Both the position numbers and the translations under genes were made by a program. The notes under the pieces are model-generated. The model saw only the letters and a list, made by a program, of their open reading frames with translations, was not told where the DNA came from and did not search any database. From assembly GCF_000426245.1 (NCBI RefSeq), contig NZ_AUEZ01000023.1, positions 43,993-107,992 of the forward strand: a stretch of 64,000 nucleotides of DNA, in the 5' to 3' direction. The number at the start of each line of letters is the position of its first letter. Within the stretch, counting starts at the first letter, position 1. The DNA is from Bradyrhizobium sp. Ai1a-2 (GTDB lineage: Bacteria; Pseudomonadota; Alphaproteobacteria; Rhizobiales; Xanthobacteraceae). Shown here piece after piece: positions 34,564-43,867 of the stretch.

Positions 34564-34656
34564 AGGTACCCACCGAGCAGGCTAGATACTCCCGCGTTCG
34601 ACAAGGGTCTAGCCTTCCGAGGCGGCAGGCATTAAACGCCGCTCTGCAGAGACATC

Positions 34657-35514
34657 ATGGCTGGCCTCGATCTCACCGAACTCGTTGAACTCGCATTGCT
34701 GCTGATCGCGGTTGGCGCCTTGTCCGGCTTTCTCGCCGGCCTGTTTGGCATCGGCGGTGGCGCGATCCTGGTGCCGGTGTTCTACGAATGCTTCCGCCTG
34801 GCCGGCGTGCCGGTGGAGGTACGGATGCCGCTCTGCATCGGCACCTCGCTCGCCGTCATCATCCCGACCTCGATCAGCTCGTTTCGCGCCCATTACCGGC
34901 GCGGCGCTGTCGACATGGAGGTGTTGAGGCGCTGGTGGATTCCGATCGTGCTCGGTGTCCTCGCCGGCAGCGTCATCGCGCGCTTTGCGCCGGAGCGGCT
35001 GTTCAAGATCGTGTTCGTGATGGTGGCCTGGTCAGCGGCGGCGCGGCTGCTATTGGCGCGCGAGGGCTGGAAGTTCGGCGACGAATTGCCCAAGGGCTTC
35101 CTGATGCGCGTCTACGGCTTCTTTGTCGGCCTGCTCTCGACCTTGATGGGCATCGGCGGGGGCCTGTTCGCCAATCTGCTGATGACCTTCTACGGCCGGC
35201 CGATCCACCAGGCGGTTGCGACCTCGTCGGCGCTGGCGGTGCTGATCTCGATCCCCGGCGCGCTCGGCTATGTCTATGCCGGCTGGCCGGCCGCGGCGCG
35301 CTTTCCCGACATTCTCGCGCTGCAGATACCGTTCGCGCTCGGCTATGTCTCCCTGATCGGCGCCGTCCTGGTGATGCCGACGACGCTGGTCACGGCCCCG
35401 CTCGGCGTGAAGGTCGCGCATGCGCTGTCGAAGCGCGCGCTGGAGATGGCGTTCGGCGCGTATCTCTTCATCGTCGGTGGCCGGTTTGTGATCAGCCTGC
35501 TGAGCGGGAAGTAG
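34657..35514 (+). CDS. Sulfite exporter TauE/SafE-family membrane protein
   Basis: A 285-residue polytopic membrane protein with about eight helices in two halves. Each half opens with the family signature: GFLAGLFGIGGGAILVPVFY at about 26-45 and GLLSTLMGIGGGLFANLLMT at about 157-176. Members export sulfite, sulfoacetate or other small anions. The divergent LysR gene is the likely regulator. The substrate is not shown by the sequence. Confidence 0.9.
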   Translation: MAGLDLTELVELALLLIAVGALSGFLAGLFGIGGGAILVPVFYECFRLAGVPVEVRMPLCIGTSLAVIIPTSISSFRAHYRRGAVDMEVLRRWWIPIVLGVLAGSVIARFAPERLFKIVFVMVAWSAAARLLLAREGWKFGDELPKGFLMRVYGFFVGLLSTLMGIGGGLFANLLMTFYGRPIHQAVATSSALAVLISIPGALGYVYAGWPAAARFPDILALQIPFALGYVSLIGAVLVMPTTLVTAPLGVKVAHALSKRALEMAFGAYLFIVGGRFVISLLSGK

Positions 35515-35528
35515 CTGCACCCAGCCTC

Positions 35529-35619
35529 GTAGCCCGGGTGGAGCGCAGCGCAACCCGGGACGGCTGTATCCATCCCGCCGAACGGTCCCGGGTTACGCTG
35601 GCGCTCCACCCGGGCTACG
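35529..35619. repeat. Dispersed palindromic repeat, family C
   Basis: GTAGCCCGGGTGGAGCGCAG and its inverted mate (CGCTCCACCCGGGCTAC) flank a short centre. The same element recurs at 38526-38614, 41261-41347, 43868-43957 and 51989-52079. It lies between the convergent tauE-like gene and the next gene. Confidence 0.85.
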
Positions 35620-35627
35620 GCCCACCT

Positions 35628-36113
35628 TCAACTCGACTTCTTCCTGACCTCGCTATGACGCCATCTGCGCAGATCGCCTTGGCTCTCGAGGTGCCCGGCG
35701 TCGACCAGGGCTTGAATACGGGCCGCAAACATTTCGTCGGTAACCCCGAGAGCGAGCTCTTCGCTTCGCTTCACGGCGACCCAGATGACGGCGGCCATTT
35801 TCTGCCATTGCGGGGTTATGACGGAGAGAATGACGTCGTCGACTTGGGATTCGGATGCAGACGGCGGAAGTCTGACCTGGTCCCACCGGAGCGAGCTGTT
35901 GATCTCGGGAAACTCGTTAAACGTGAGCAAGTCAGGAAATCGATCGAAAATCGCCTGCAGCAGCTCGGAGTTGAGCTTTATGGCGAGCGCCCTGATAAAG
36001 GCGGCATCCTCACTTTGATCTTCGAAAACAGCAGCGGCGGCTTTCGCCTCGTCGAGCTCGTACGCGGCCGCAAGTAAGTAATCAAGAATGTCTTCCGCCT
36101 GCTCTCGGTCCAT
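35628..36113 (-). CDS. Conserved hypothetical protein, DUF3658-like C-terminus
   Basis: A 161-residue soluble acidic protein. The first 90 residues are Ala/Glu/Asp-rich helices (MDREQAEDILDYLLAAAYEL). The C-terminal part (TDEMFAARIQALVDAGHLES, then QGDLRRWRHSEVR) resembles the small winged-helix domain called DUF3658, seen in several proteobacterial proteins of unknown function. It sits 32 bases upstream of the family C repeat's gene-side end and 32 bases after the malonyl-CoA synthetase gene, on the same strand. The function is unknown. Confidence 0.65.
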   Translation of the reverse strand: MDREQAEDILDYLLAAAYELDEAKAAAAVFEDQSEDAAFIRALAIKLNSELLQAIFDRFPDLLTFNEFPEINSSLRWDQVRLPPSASESQVDDVILSVITPQWQKMAAVIWVAVKRSEELALGVTDEMFAARIQALVDAGHLESQGDLRRWRHSEVRKKSS

Positions 36114-36145
36114 GACCTCTGTCCTCCGGAGGGGACTGCAGACTC

Positions 36146-37675
36146 CTACTTCTTGGTATAGATATCCTTATACGTATCCCGCAAAATGTTCTTCTGCACC
36201 TTGCCCATGGTGTTGCGCGGCAATTCGTCGACGATAAACACCCGCTTCGGCATCTTGAACTTTGCCAATCGTCCCTCGAGGCCGTTCAGCACCGCGGCTT
36301 CATCGATCGCGCCGCCGGGCTGGCGCACCACGACGGCGGTGACGCCTTCGCCGAAGTCGGCATGAGCTACGCCGATCACGGCGGATTCGACCACGCCCGG
36401 CATGGCGTCGATCTCGCTCTCGATTTCCTTCGGATAGACGTTGAAGCCGCCCGAGATCACCAGATCCTTGCCGCGACCGAGGATGTGCACATAGCCCTTG
36501 GCGTCGATCTTGCCGAGATCGCCGGTGATGAAGAAGCCGTCGTCGCGGAATTCGGTCTTGGTCTTTTCCGGCATCCGCCAATAGCCCTTGAACACGTTCG
36601 GCCCCTTGACCTCGATCACGCCGATGGTCTCTGGCGGCAGCACCTTGCCCGTTTCAGGGTCGGTGACGCGTGCGGAGACGCCGGGCAAGGGAAAGCCGAC
36701 CGCTCCGGGCACCCGTTCGCCTTCATAGGGGTTGGACGTGTTCATGTTGGTCTCGGTCATGCCGTAGCGCTCGAGCACGGCGTGGCCGGTGCGGGCGGAC
36801 CATTCGCGATGGGTGTCGGCGAGCAGCGGCGCCGAGCCCGAAACGAACAGCCGCATGTGCCTGGTCGTCTCTCTGTTCAGCGCGCGGTTCTGCAGGAGAC
36901 GCGTATAGAAGGTCGGCACGCCCATCAGCACGGTGGCGCGCGCCATCAGCTTGATGATGAGATCCGGATCGAACTTCGGCAGGAAGATCATCGAGGCACG
37001 CGCGAACAGCGTGACGTTGCTGGCCACGAACAGGCCGTGGGTGTGATAGATCGGCAGCGCGTGGATCAGCACGTCGTCCTTGGTGAAGCGCCAGTAGTCG
37101 ACCAGCGACAGCGAGTTCGAGGCGAGATTGTCGTGGCTCAGCATCGCTCCCTTGGAGCGGCCGGTGGTGCCTGACGTGTAGAGGATAGCGGCGAGATCAT
37201 CATTGCCGCGGGCCACCGTCTTGAACTCCGGGCTTGCCTTGTCGGCCGCGTCCGTCAGCGAACCCTTGCCGTCGGGGCCGAGCGTCTCGACCCTGGCGCC
37301 GACTTTCGCGGCGATCGCGCCGACGCCTTCAGCCTTGGAGGGATCGCACACCACCAGCGACGGCTCGGCGTCGGTGATGAAGTAGTCGAGCTCGTTCAGC
37401 GTATAGGCGGTGTTGAGCGGCAAATAGATCGCGCCGGCGCGCACGGTCGCAAGATAAAGCACGAGGCCCTGCACCGATTTTTCGGTCTGTGCTGCAACGC
37501 GATCGCCGACCTTGACGCCGCGCGAAACCAGCACGTTCGCCATCTGCCCGGTGCGCGCGATCAGGTCTGCATAGCTGATCTTGGTGCCGTCAAGCTGCTC
37601 GATCGCAATCCTGCCCGGATCGTCGAGACCATCGAACAGGCGGGAAAACAGGTTGGCGTTGGCGGCGGTGTTCAT
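36146..37675 (-). CDS. matB: Malonyl-CoA synthetase
   Basis: A 509-residue ANL-superfamily acyl-CoA synthetase. Motifs: P-loop ILYTSGTTGRSKGAML, YGMTETNMNTSNPYEGERVP (the ...TETNM... of MatB), FFITGDLGKIDAKGYVHILG, ISGGFNVYPKEIE, and the catalytic Lys in LPRNTMGKVQKNILR. It converts malonate, CoA and ATP to malonyl-CoA. The ATG at 37675 follows AGGGG at 7 bases; the frame opens 7 codons earlier. It is divergent from an SDR gene. No malonyl-CoA decarboxylase is in the window. Confidence 0.92.
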   Translation of the reverse strand: MNTAANANLFSRLFDGLDDPGRIAIEQLDGTKISYADLIARTGQMANVLVSRGVKVGDRVAAQTEKSVQGLVLYLATVRAGAIYLPLNTAYTLNELDYFITDAEPSLVVCDPSKAEGVGAIAAKVGARVETLGPDGKGSLTDAADKASPEFKTVARGNDDLAAILYTSGTTGRSKGAMLSHDNLASNSLSLVDYWRFTKDDVLIHALPIYHTHGLFVASNVTLFARASMIFLPKFDPDLIIKLMARATVLMGVPTFYTRLLQNRALNRETTRHMRLFVSGSAPLLADTHREWSARTGHAVLERYGMTETNMNTSNPYEGERVPGAVGFPLPGVSARVTDPETGKVLPPETIGVIEVKGPNVFKGYWRMPEKTKTEFRDDGFFITGDLGKIDAKGYVHILGRGKDLVISGGFNVYPKEIESEIDAMPGVVESAVIGVAHADFGEGVTAVVVRQPGGAIDEAAVLNGLEGRLAKFKMPKRVFIVDELPRNTMGKVQKNILRDTYKDIYTKK

Positions 37676-37752
37676 GCAACATCCCCTGAAGGGCAAGAAG
37701 GCCCGGGTGGCTTAGCAAAAACGCCCTTTGGAAAGCAACGGAGACAGTTTGC

Positions 37753-38514
37753 ATGACAAATAATGGGAAACGCGTGGCCTGGGTGACGGGCGGCGGCACC
37801 GGCATCGGCGAGTCCGGGGCGGAATTCCTGGCGGCAGACGGCTGGACGGTGGTGGTCTCGGGCCGCCGCAAGGAGGAGCTGGACCGGGTGGTCGCCAACA
37901 TCGCCAAGAAGGGCGGCAAGCCCGAGGCCATCCCGCTCGACGTCAGCAACAAGGAGAGCGTCAACAAGGCCGCCGAGCAGATATTGGCGAAGCACGGCCG
38001 CATCGATCTGCTGGTCAACAGCGCCGGCATCAACGTGCCGAAGCGGAGCTGGGCCCAGATGGAGCTCGAGGGCTGGGACAGGCTGGTCGAGATCAACCTC
38101 AACGGTGTGCTCTATTGCATGCATGCGGTGCTGCCGGCGATGCGCAAGCAGCAGGACGGCTGCATCATCAATGTCGCCTCGTGGGCGGGACGCCATGTCT
38201 CGAAGATGCCGGGGCCGGCCTACACCACGACCAAGCACGCGGTGCTCGCGCTGACCCATTCCTTCAACATGGACGAATGCGTCAACGGCCTGCGCGCCTG
38301 CTGCCTGTCGCCCGGCGAGGTCGCGACGCCGATCCTGAAACTGCGACCGGTGGTGCCAAGCGAAGCCGAGCAGGCCAGGATGCTGCAGCCCGAGGACGTC
38401 GGCCGCACCATCGCCTTCGTCGCCAGCATGCCGCCGCGGGTCTGCATGAACGAGATCCTGATCAGCCCGACCCACAACCGCGGCTTCATCCAGACGCCGG
38501 CAAGCCGGGATTAA
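37753..38514 (+). CDS. Short-chain dehydrogenase/reductase
   Basis: A 253-residue classical SDR. The cofactor motif is GGGTGIGESGAEFLAADGW, with SGRR after the second strand suggesting NADP use. NSAGIN follows, then the catalytic Ser in VASWAG and the Tyr-x-x-x-Lys in YTTTKHAV. The substrate is unknown. It is divergent from matB with a 77-base spacer and may share its promoter region. Confidence 0.9.
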   Translation: MTNNGKRVAWVTGGGTGIGESGAEFLAADGWTVVVSGRRKEELDRVVANIAKKGGKPEAIPLDVSNKESVNKAAEQILAKHGRIDLLVNSAGINVPKRSWAQMELEGWDRLVEINLNGVLYCMHAVLPAMRKQQDGCIINVASWAGRHVSKMPGPAYTTTKHAVLALTHSFNMDECVNGLRACCLSPGEVATPILKLRPVVPSEAEQARMLQPEDVGRTIAFVASMPPRVCMNEILISPTHNRGFIQTPASRD

Positions 38515-38525
38515 TCTTCGGTCCG

Positions 38526-38709
38526 TGTAGCCCGGATGGAGCGAAGCGTAATCCGGGATAGGTGCATCCGCCGATCCAGTCGCCCCGGATTGCGCTGCGC
38601 TCCATCCGGGCTACGGGCGCCAGTTTCGTAGGGTGGGCAAAGCGCAGCGTGCCCACCACCACGAGCGGAGTAGTTGATGGCGGGCACGCTGCGCTTTGCA
38701 CACCCTACG
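38526..38709. repeat. Two adjacent palindromic repeats in a 391-base spacer
   Basis: 38526-38614 is a family C copy (GTAGCCCGGATGGAGCGAAG and its inverse). 38627-38709 is a second palindrome, CGTAGGGTGGGCAAAGCGCA with CTTTGCACACCCTACG. The rest of 38515-38905 shows no gene; a GGGAG for the fasciclin gene ends it. Confidence 0.85.
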
Positions 38710-38905
38710 GCCCCTATGGCCGCGCACCCCACGGCCACGCCCGCAGATAGTTTCAGCCATCACGATAAATTATCCCGCGAAACCGCGTCCCAAACCCTCC
38801 CGTAGCTGCGGCCAACGACGGCGCAATCGCATAGCCGCACCGTCGTTGCCTTTCATCCCCGGCGGCAGCTCCGCCGGTCATTGTTAGCCAAACGGGAGAT
38901 TGTCC

Positions 38906-39460
38906 ATGTTGAAACGTACAGCACTTCTCGCCGCCGCAGCATTCAGCGCGCTGGCGCTCACTGCGACCGTGATGGCGCCCGTCCGCGCCGAGGAAAAGAC
39001 CGTGATGGTCGGCGGCGCCGCGATGTTCCCATCCAGGAACATCATCCAGAACGCGGTCAATTCCAAGGACCACACCACACTCGTCGCCGCGGTGAAGGCC
39101 GCCGGCCTCGTAGGCACTCTGGAAGGCAAGGGCCCGTTCACGGTGTTCGCGCCGACCAACGTGGCCTTCGGCAAATTGCCGGCCGGCACCGTCGAAACCC
39201 TGGTCAAGCCGGAGAACAAGGCGACTCTGACCAAGATCCTGACCTATCACGTCGTGCCCGGGAAGTATGAGGCGTCCAGCCTTGCCGACGGCAAGAAGCT
39301 CAGGACCGTCGAAGGCGAGGAACTGACCGTGAAGAAGCAGGATGGGAAGGTCTGGATCGGCGACGCCAAGGGCAATTGGTCGACGGTGACGATCTCCAAC
39401 GTCAACCAGTCGAACGGCGTGATCCATGTGATCGACACCGTGTTGATGCCCGCCTCGTAG
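38906..39460 (+). CDS. Exported fasciclin-domain protein
   Basis: A 184-residue exported protein with a signal peptide (MLKRTALLAAAAFSALALTA ... VRA) and one FAS1 domain. Its two hallmark stretches are visible: GKGPFTVFAPTNVAFGKLPA (H1) and TYHVVPGKYEASSL, then GVIHVIDTVLMPAS (H2). FAS1 domains mediate adhesion or protein contacts. GGGAG precedes the ATG at 38906; a TTG two codons earlier is not needed. A strong terminator lies 110 bases downstream. Confidence 0.93.
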   Translation: MLKRTALLAAAAFSALALTATVMAPVRAEEKTVMVGGAAMFPSRNIIQNAVNSKDHTTLVAAVKAAGLVGTLEGKGPFTVFAPTNVAFGKLPAGTVETLVKPENKATLTKILTYHVVPGKYEASSLADGKKLRTVEGEELTVKKQDGKVWIGDAKGNWSTVTISNVNQSNGVIHVIDTVLMPAS

Positions 39461-39474
39461 ACTCTTGTTTTGAC

Positions 39475-39520
39475 GCGTTTTCTTCACGCGAACCGGTGTC
39501 CACTTCGCTCGAAAACGCGC
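39475..39520. repeat. Dispersed intergenic repeat, family B
   Basis: GCGTTTTCTTCACGCGAACC followed by TCCACTTCGCTCGAAAACGC. The ends are complementary. Same element as at 49577-49623 and, inverted, 52080-52131. Confidence 0.8.
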
Positions 39521-39569
39521 TTTACACCACACGCGCCTGTTTCATCCCCAGACAGGAAGCGTAAAGACC

Positions 39570-39601
39570 AGCGAGCCGGGGAAATCCGGCTCGCTTTTTT
39601 G
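39570..39601 (+). terminator. Rho-independent terminator
   Basis: AGCGAGCCGG pairs perfectly with CCGGCTCGCT across a 6-base loop, followed by TTTTTT. A textbook terminator for the fasciclin gene, lying beyond the repeat. Confidence 0.9.
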
Positions 39602-39704
39602 TGACCGCGAGGCGCCGTTCGTCTCGCATTGGTACCAGGTGTCGCGGTAACAAGGCCCCGATCCGGGCGTATAAATACGTAACGAATTCCGAGCAGGAAC
39701 AGCC

Positions 39705-40340
39705 ATGTCGAGCCTTGCAGTCAGCGACGAGCACGCAGCCCCGGCCAGCAGCACGACCAGGGTGATCCAGCCGGCCTGGGTGCGGATCGTGCACTGGGTC
39801 AACGCGGTGGCGATGATCCTGATGATCATGTCGGGCTGGCAGATCTACAACGCCTCGCCGCTGTTCAACTTCACGTTCTCCCGCAGCATCACACTTGGCG
39901 GCTGGCTCGGCGGCGCGCTGCTCTGGCACTTTGCCGCGATGTGGCTGTTGATGGTCAATGGCCTGGTCTATCTCGTGCTTGGCTTCGTCACCGGCCGCTT
40001 CCGCAGGAAGCTGCTGCCGATCACGCCGGCGGGCGTGATCTCGGACACCAAGGCGGCGCTCACCTTCAAGCTCTCGCACAAGGATCTCGCCAAGTACAAT
40101 TACGTGCAGAAGCTGCTGTATGCCGGCATCATCGTCGTCGGTGTGCTCATCGTGCTGTCGGGCCTGTCGATCTGGAAGCCGGTGCAGTTGCAGTGGCTGA
40201 CCGCGCTGTTCGGCGGCTATGACGTCGCACGCTACGTCCACTTCATCTGCATGGCGCTGATCGTCGCCTTCCTCGTCGTTCACGTCGCGCTCGCGATCCT
40301 GGTGCCGAGAAGCCTGCGCGCCATGATCATCGGCCGCTAG
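39705..40340 (+). CDS. Di-haem cytochrome b (hydrogenase/molybdoenzyme type)
   Basis: A 211-residue membrane protein with four or five helices. His residues are placed as haem ligands: RIVHWVNAVAM (helix 1), LLWHFAAMWLL (helix 2), and VHFICMALIVAFLVVHVAL (last helix, two His). It resembles the cytochrome b561/Ni-Fe hydrogenase b-type subunits and should pass electrons between quinone and a periplasmic partner. The molybdoenzyme gene follows after 73 bases, a repeat lying between them, and is the obvious partner. Confidence 0.88.
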   Translation: MSSLAVSDEHAAPASSTTRVIQPAWVRIVHWVNAVAMILMIMSGWQIYNASPLFNFTFSRSITLGGWLGGALLWHFAAMWLLMVNGLVYLVLGFVTGRFRRKLLPITPAGVISDTKAALTFKLSHKDLAKYNYVQKLLYAGIIVVGVLIVLSGLSIWKPVQLQWLTALFGGYDVARYVHFICMALIVAFLVVHVALAILVPRSLRAMIIGR

Positions 40341-40388
40341 GCATGATCCCGAAAAGTGGAAACCGGTTTTCGGAAAAGATCATGCCGA
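40341..40388. repeat. Dispersed intergenic repeat, family A (short copy)
   Basis: GCATGATCCCGAAAAGTGGA then AACCGGTTTTCGGAAAAGAT and CATGC: a palindrome relative of 20924-21000, placed between the cytochrome b gene and its molybdoenzyme partner. Confidence 0.75.
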
Positions 40389-40413
40389 AAAAGAGTAGTT
40401 CAGGGAGAGAGAC

Positions 40414-41199
40414 ATGGGCCGTATGCGCAAGCTCCTGATCCCCGGTGTCGACAAGAAGCTCCTGGTCAAGGACGCTGTGAAGCTGATGCCCGACCTGACA
40501 CGCCGGCGTTTCATCACCGGCGGCGCCAGCCTGGGGGCGCTGGCGCTGCTCACCGGCTGCGATGTTGTCGACAGCTCCTCGGCGGAAACGATGCTGGCGG
40601 AGGTCTCGAAGTTCAACGATGCGGTGCAGGCCTGGATGTTCAATCCGAACGCGCTGGCGCCGACCTTTCCGGAAAGCGCCGTTACAAAGCCGTTTCCGTT
40701 CAACGCCTATTACGATTTTGACGACGCGCCCGAGATCAACGGCAACGACTGGAAGCTGGAGGTGCGCGGCCTGGTCGAGAACAAGAAGCCATGGACGCTT
40801 GAGGAGCTCTACAAGCTGCCGCAGGTCAAGCAGGTCACGCGCCACATCTGCGTCGAGGGTTGGAGCGCGATCGGCAGCTGGACCGGCACGCCCTTACGCG
40901 ATTTCCTGAAGCTCGTCGGCGCCGACACGCGCGCGAAGTATGTCTGGTTTCAGTGTGCCGACAAGGACGGCTACAACTCGCCGCTGGACATGCCGACCGC
41001 GCTGCATCCGCAGACCCAGATGACCTTCAAATTCGCCGACGAGATCCTGCCGCGCGCCTACGGCTATCCGATGAAGATCCGGGTGCCGACTAAGCTCGGC
41101 TTCAAGAACCCGAAATACGTGATCTCGATGGAAGTCACCAACGAGTACAAAGGCGGCTACTGGGAAGACCAGGGCTACAATTCGTTCAGTGGGAGCTGA
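40414..41199 (+). CDS. Sulfite-oxidase-fold molybdopterin oxidoreductase, exported
   Basis: A 261-residue protein with one oxidoreductase molybdopterin-binding domain (about 105-250), YedY/sulfite-oxidase-like. The molybdenum-ligating Cys is in RHICVEGWSAIGSWTGTPL. The N-terminus carries a Tat motif (TRRRFITGGASLG) and, right after the hydrophobic stretch, LLTGC, a lipobox-like site, so it may be a Tat-exported lipoprotein. GGGAGAGAG precedes the ATG. With the upstream cytochrome b it would form a periplasmic reductase or oxidase pair; the substrate is unknown. Confidence 0.88.
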   Translation: MGRMRKLLIPGVDKKLLVKDAVKLMPDLTRRRFITGGASLGALALLTGCDVVDSSSAETMLAEVSKFNDAVQAWMFNPNALAPTFPESAVTKPFPFNAYYDFDDAPEINGNDWKLEVRGLVENKKPWTLEELYKLPQVKQVTRHICVEGWSAIGSWTGTPLRDFLKLVGADTRAKYVWFQCADKDGYNSPLDMPTALHPQTQMTFKFADEILPRAYGYPMKIRVPTKLGFKNPKYVISMEVTNEYKGGYWEDQGYNSFSGS

Positions 41200-41260
41200 A
41201 CTCTCTCCCTCCGTCATTGCGAGCGGAGCGAAGCACTCCACCCACGGGCAAATCAGAATC

Positions 41261-41347
41261 GTAGGATGGGTGGAGCGCAGCGAAACCCATCATTCGCGCG
41301 GCTTGCTCTGAGGCTGATGGGTTTCGCTGCGCTCTACCCATCCTACG
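41261..41347. repeat. Dispersed palindromic repeat, family C variant
   Basis: GTAGGATGGGTGGAGCGCAG pairs with its near-inverse GCGCTCTACCCATCCTAC across a 40-base centre. It lies between two convergent genes. Confidence 0.85.
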
Positions 41348-41359
41348 GGCTTGCGGCTC

Positions 41360-42550
41360 CTACGCTTTCACCGGGAGCCTCCGCTGGAACGCCGAGAGGA
41401 TTGCGCCGACCGCCAGCATCGCGGCCGATATGTTCAGCGCGAACGACAGGCTGCCGACCGCATCGGTGATCGCGCCGACGACAATCGGTCCGATGGTCTG
41501 GCCGATCCCGAACGAGATCGTGAGCGCGGCGATTGCGGTCGGCCAGCACGATGGCGGATAGTTGAAGCGCACGAAGGCGGTGGTCGATCCCACCACCGCG
41601 AAGAAGGCCACGCCGAACACCAGGGCTGAGACCGCAAGCAACAGCGGCGAGTGTCCGAAGATCGGCAGTCCGGCACCGATCGCGTTGACGCCGAGGATGA
41701 TCGTCGTGGCGAGCCCGCCGCGGTTGAGCCCAAGCACGCCTCGCCACACCCACGGCGTCACGAAAGCGCTCAGCCCGATCAGGCTCCAGAATGCGCTTTG
41801 CGCCAGCGCACCGCCGCCGGCGTCGCGCACATAGGCGATCATGAAGGTCATGTAGGCGATATAGCCGGCGCCGAACAGGAAATAGCCGCCGAGATAGATC
41901 ACAACCGGCGCAATCGCGAACTTCGCCGAGGCTTCCTGCTTGGTCATGGCGTCGGCAGGGAAGGATGCGAGCCACAGCGGAATGGTCATGATGGCCGCAA
42001 GCAGCGTCATCGCCCACCATACGATCCACCACGAGCCCGGGCCGAACCATTGCAGCACGAACGGCGCCACCAGCCCCGACAACAGGATGCCGCTGCCGGG
42101 TCCGGCGTAGAACAGGCTGAGCAGGAAATTGGCACGTTCGGGCCGCGTCTGCGCGATCATCGCCGCGAGCGCGCCGCCGCCGACGAAGCCGGCCGCGGCG
42201 CCGAGGCCGGCGAGCAGCCGCGCAAAGCTCAGCACCACGAAGTTCCCGGTGACGGCGCAAAGCGCGAGCGAGACCACGCAAGCCAGCGTTCCCCAGCGCA
42301 CCGACGCCACCAGCCCTAAGCGCCGGATCAGCCGCGCGGCGAGCAACGCGCCGATCAGGTATCCGGCAGCGTTGATGGTGTTCATGAAGCCCGCCGCCGA
42401 ATAGGACCACACAAGCTGCTCGCGCATATCAGGCAGCACCAGCGAATAGGCGAAGCGGCCGATGCCGAGCCCGGCCGTCGGCGCCAGCGACAGGATCAGA
42501 ATCAGCCGCGCGGGGTGCGCGGAAGACGAGGGAAGGTTGGGGGCTTTCAC
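41360..42550 (-). CDS. MFS transporter, YbfB/YjiJ family
   Basis: A 396-residue transporter with about twelve helices. The first helix region GLGIGRFAYSLVLPDMRE matches the YbfB/YjiJ subgroup. The start is taken as GTG at 42550 (VKAPNLPSS...), which has GGAG at 6 bases; the open frame runs to 42652, but those residues are Cys-rich and unlike any membrane start. The substrate is unknown. It converges with the molybdoenzyme gene and is divergent from leuB. Confidence 0.88.
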   Translation of the reverse strand: MKAPNLPSSSAHPARLILILSLAPTAGLGIGRFAYSLVLPDMREQLVWSYSAAGFMNTINAAGYLIGALLAARLIRRLGLVASVRWGTLACVVSLALCAVTGNFVVLSFARLLAGLGAAAGFVGGGALAAMIAQTRPERANFLLSLFYAGPGSGILLSGLVAPFVLQWFGPGSWWIVWWAMTLLAAIMTIPLWLASFPADAMTKQEASAKFAIAPVVIYLGGYFLFGAGYIAYMTFMIAYVRDAGGGALAQSAFWSLIGLSAFVTPWVWRGVLGLNRGGLATTIILGVNAIGAGLPIFGHSPLLLAVSALVFGVAFFAVVGSTTAFVRFNYPPSCWPTAIAALTISFGIGQTIGPIVVGAITDAVGSLSFALNISAAMLAVGAILSAFQRRLPVKA

Positions 42551-42690
42551 TGAGAACTCCGGCAGTGCCACATTTTGGCAGGCCTGGCCGTGCTTGCACA
42601 GGCCGCGCGCCGGGAATGGTGTCTTGCCAACCGCGCAACAGCGCTTTAGCACTCCGCGCGGATTTCCTTAGATCTCAAGGCAAAACACCC

Positions 42691-43803
42691 ATGGCGACCC
42701 ACAAGCTCCTGCTCCTGCCCGGCGACGGGATCGGCCCCGAAGTGATGGCGGAGGTGAAGCGCCTGATCGGTTGGCTCAAGGCGGAAGGAATCGCTGTTTT
42801 CGAGACTGAAGAAGGGCTGGTCGGTGGCGCCGCCTATGACGCGCACAAGGTCTCGATCTCGGAAGCGGACATGGCCAAGGCGAAAGCCGCCGATGCCGTG
42901 ATCTTCGGCGCGGTCGGCGGGCCGAAATGGGACAGCGTTCCCTATGAGGCGCGGCCCGAAGCCGGCCTGTTGCGGCTGCGCAAGGATCTCGCCCTGTTCG
43001 CCAATCTGCGGCCAGCGGTGTGCTATCCAGCGCTCGCCGATGCCTCCAGCCTGAAGCGCGAGGCGGTCGAAGGGCTGGACATCATGATCGTGCGCGAGCT
43101 CACCGGTGGCGTCTATTTCGGCGAGCCGAAGACCATCACCGATCTCGGCAACGGCCAGAAGCGCGCCATCGATACCCAGGTCTACGACACCTACGAGATC
43201 GAGCGCATCGCCCGCGTCGCCTTCGACCTTGCGAAGAAGCGCCGCAACAAGGTGACCTCGATGGAAAAGCGCAACGTCATGAAGTCGGGCGTGCTCTGGA
43301 ACGAGGTCGTCACCCAGGTGCACAAGCGCGAATATCCTGACGTGACGCTGGAGCATCAGCTCGCCGATTCCGGCGGCATGATGCTGGTGAAATGGCCGAA
43401 GCAGTTCGACGTCATCGTCACCGACAATCTGTTCGGCGACATGCTGTCCGATATCGCAGCGATGCTCACCGGCTCGCTCGGCATGCTGCCGTCGGCGTCG
43501 CTCGGCGAGACCGATGCCAAGAGCGGCAAGCGCAAGGCGCTGTACGAGCCGGTGCACGGCTCGGCGCCGGATATTGCCGGGAAAGGCCTTGCCAACCCGA
43601 TCGCGATGATCGCCTCGTTCGGGATGGCGCTGCGCTATTCCTTCGACATGGGCGCGCTCGCCGACAAGCTCGATGCCGCGATCGCTGCCGTGCTCGCAAG
43701 CGGCCTGCGCACCGCTGATATCAAGTCGGAGGGGACGACGTCAGCCTCGACGACGCAGATGGGCGAAGCAATCCTGAAGGAATTGCAGAAGTTGCACGCC
43801 TAA
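42691..43803 (+). CDS. leuB: 3-isopropylmalate dehydrogenase
   Basis: A 370-residue enzyme that oxidatively decarboxylates 3-isopropylmalate in leucine synthesis. Motifs: LLLPGDGIGPEVM, the substrate-binding RELTGGVYFGEPK, VTDNLFGDMLSDIAAMLTGS with its metal Asp, and EPVHGSAPDIAGKGLANP. The start at 42691 is the family start; the open frame extends 42 codons upstream as noise. It is not adjacent to leuC or leuD, which lie at 52.5 and 48.9 kb. Confidence 0.97.
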   Translation: MATHKLLLLPGDGIGPEVMAEVKRLIGWLKAEGIAVFETEEGLVGGAAYDAHKVSISEADMAKAKAADAVIFGAVGGPKWDSVPYEARPEAGLLRLRKDLALFANLRPAVCYPALADASSLKREAVEGLDIMIVRELTGGVYFGEPKTITDLGNGQKRAIDTQVYDTYEIERIARVAFDLAKKRRNKVTSMEKRNVMKSGVLWNEVVTQVHKREYPDVTLEHQLADSGGMMLVKWPKQFDVIVTDNLFGDMLSDIAAMLTGSLGMLPSASLGETDAKSGKRKALYEPVHGSAPDIAGKGLANPIAMIASFGMALRYSFDMGALADKLDAAIAAVLASGLRTADIKSEGTTSASTTQMGEAILKELQKLHA

Positions 43804-43867
43804 CACTCCGGCCGCAGCACCGGTGTCGTCCCGGCCTTGAGCCGGCATAATCGTTGGTGGAAAAGTT

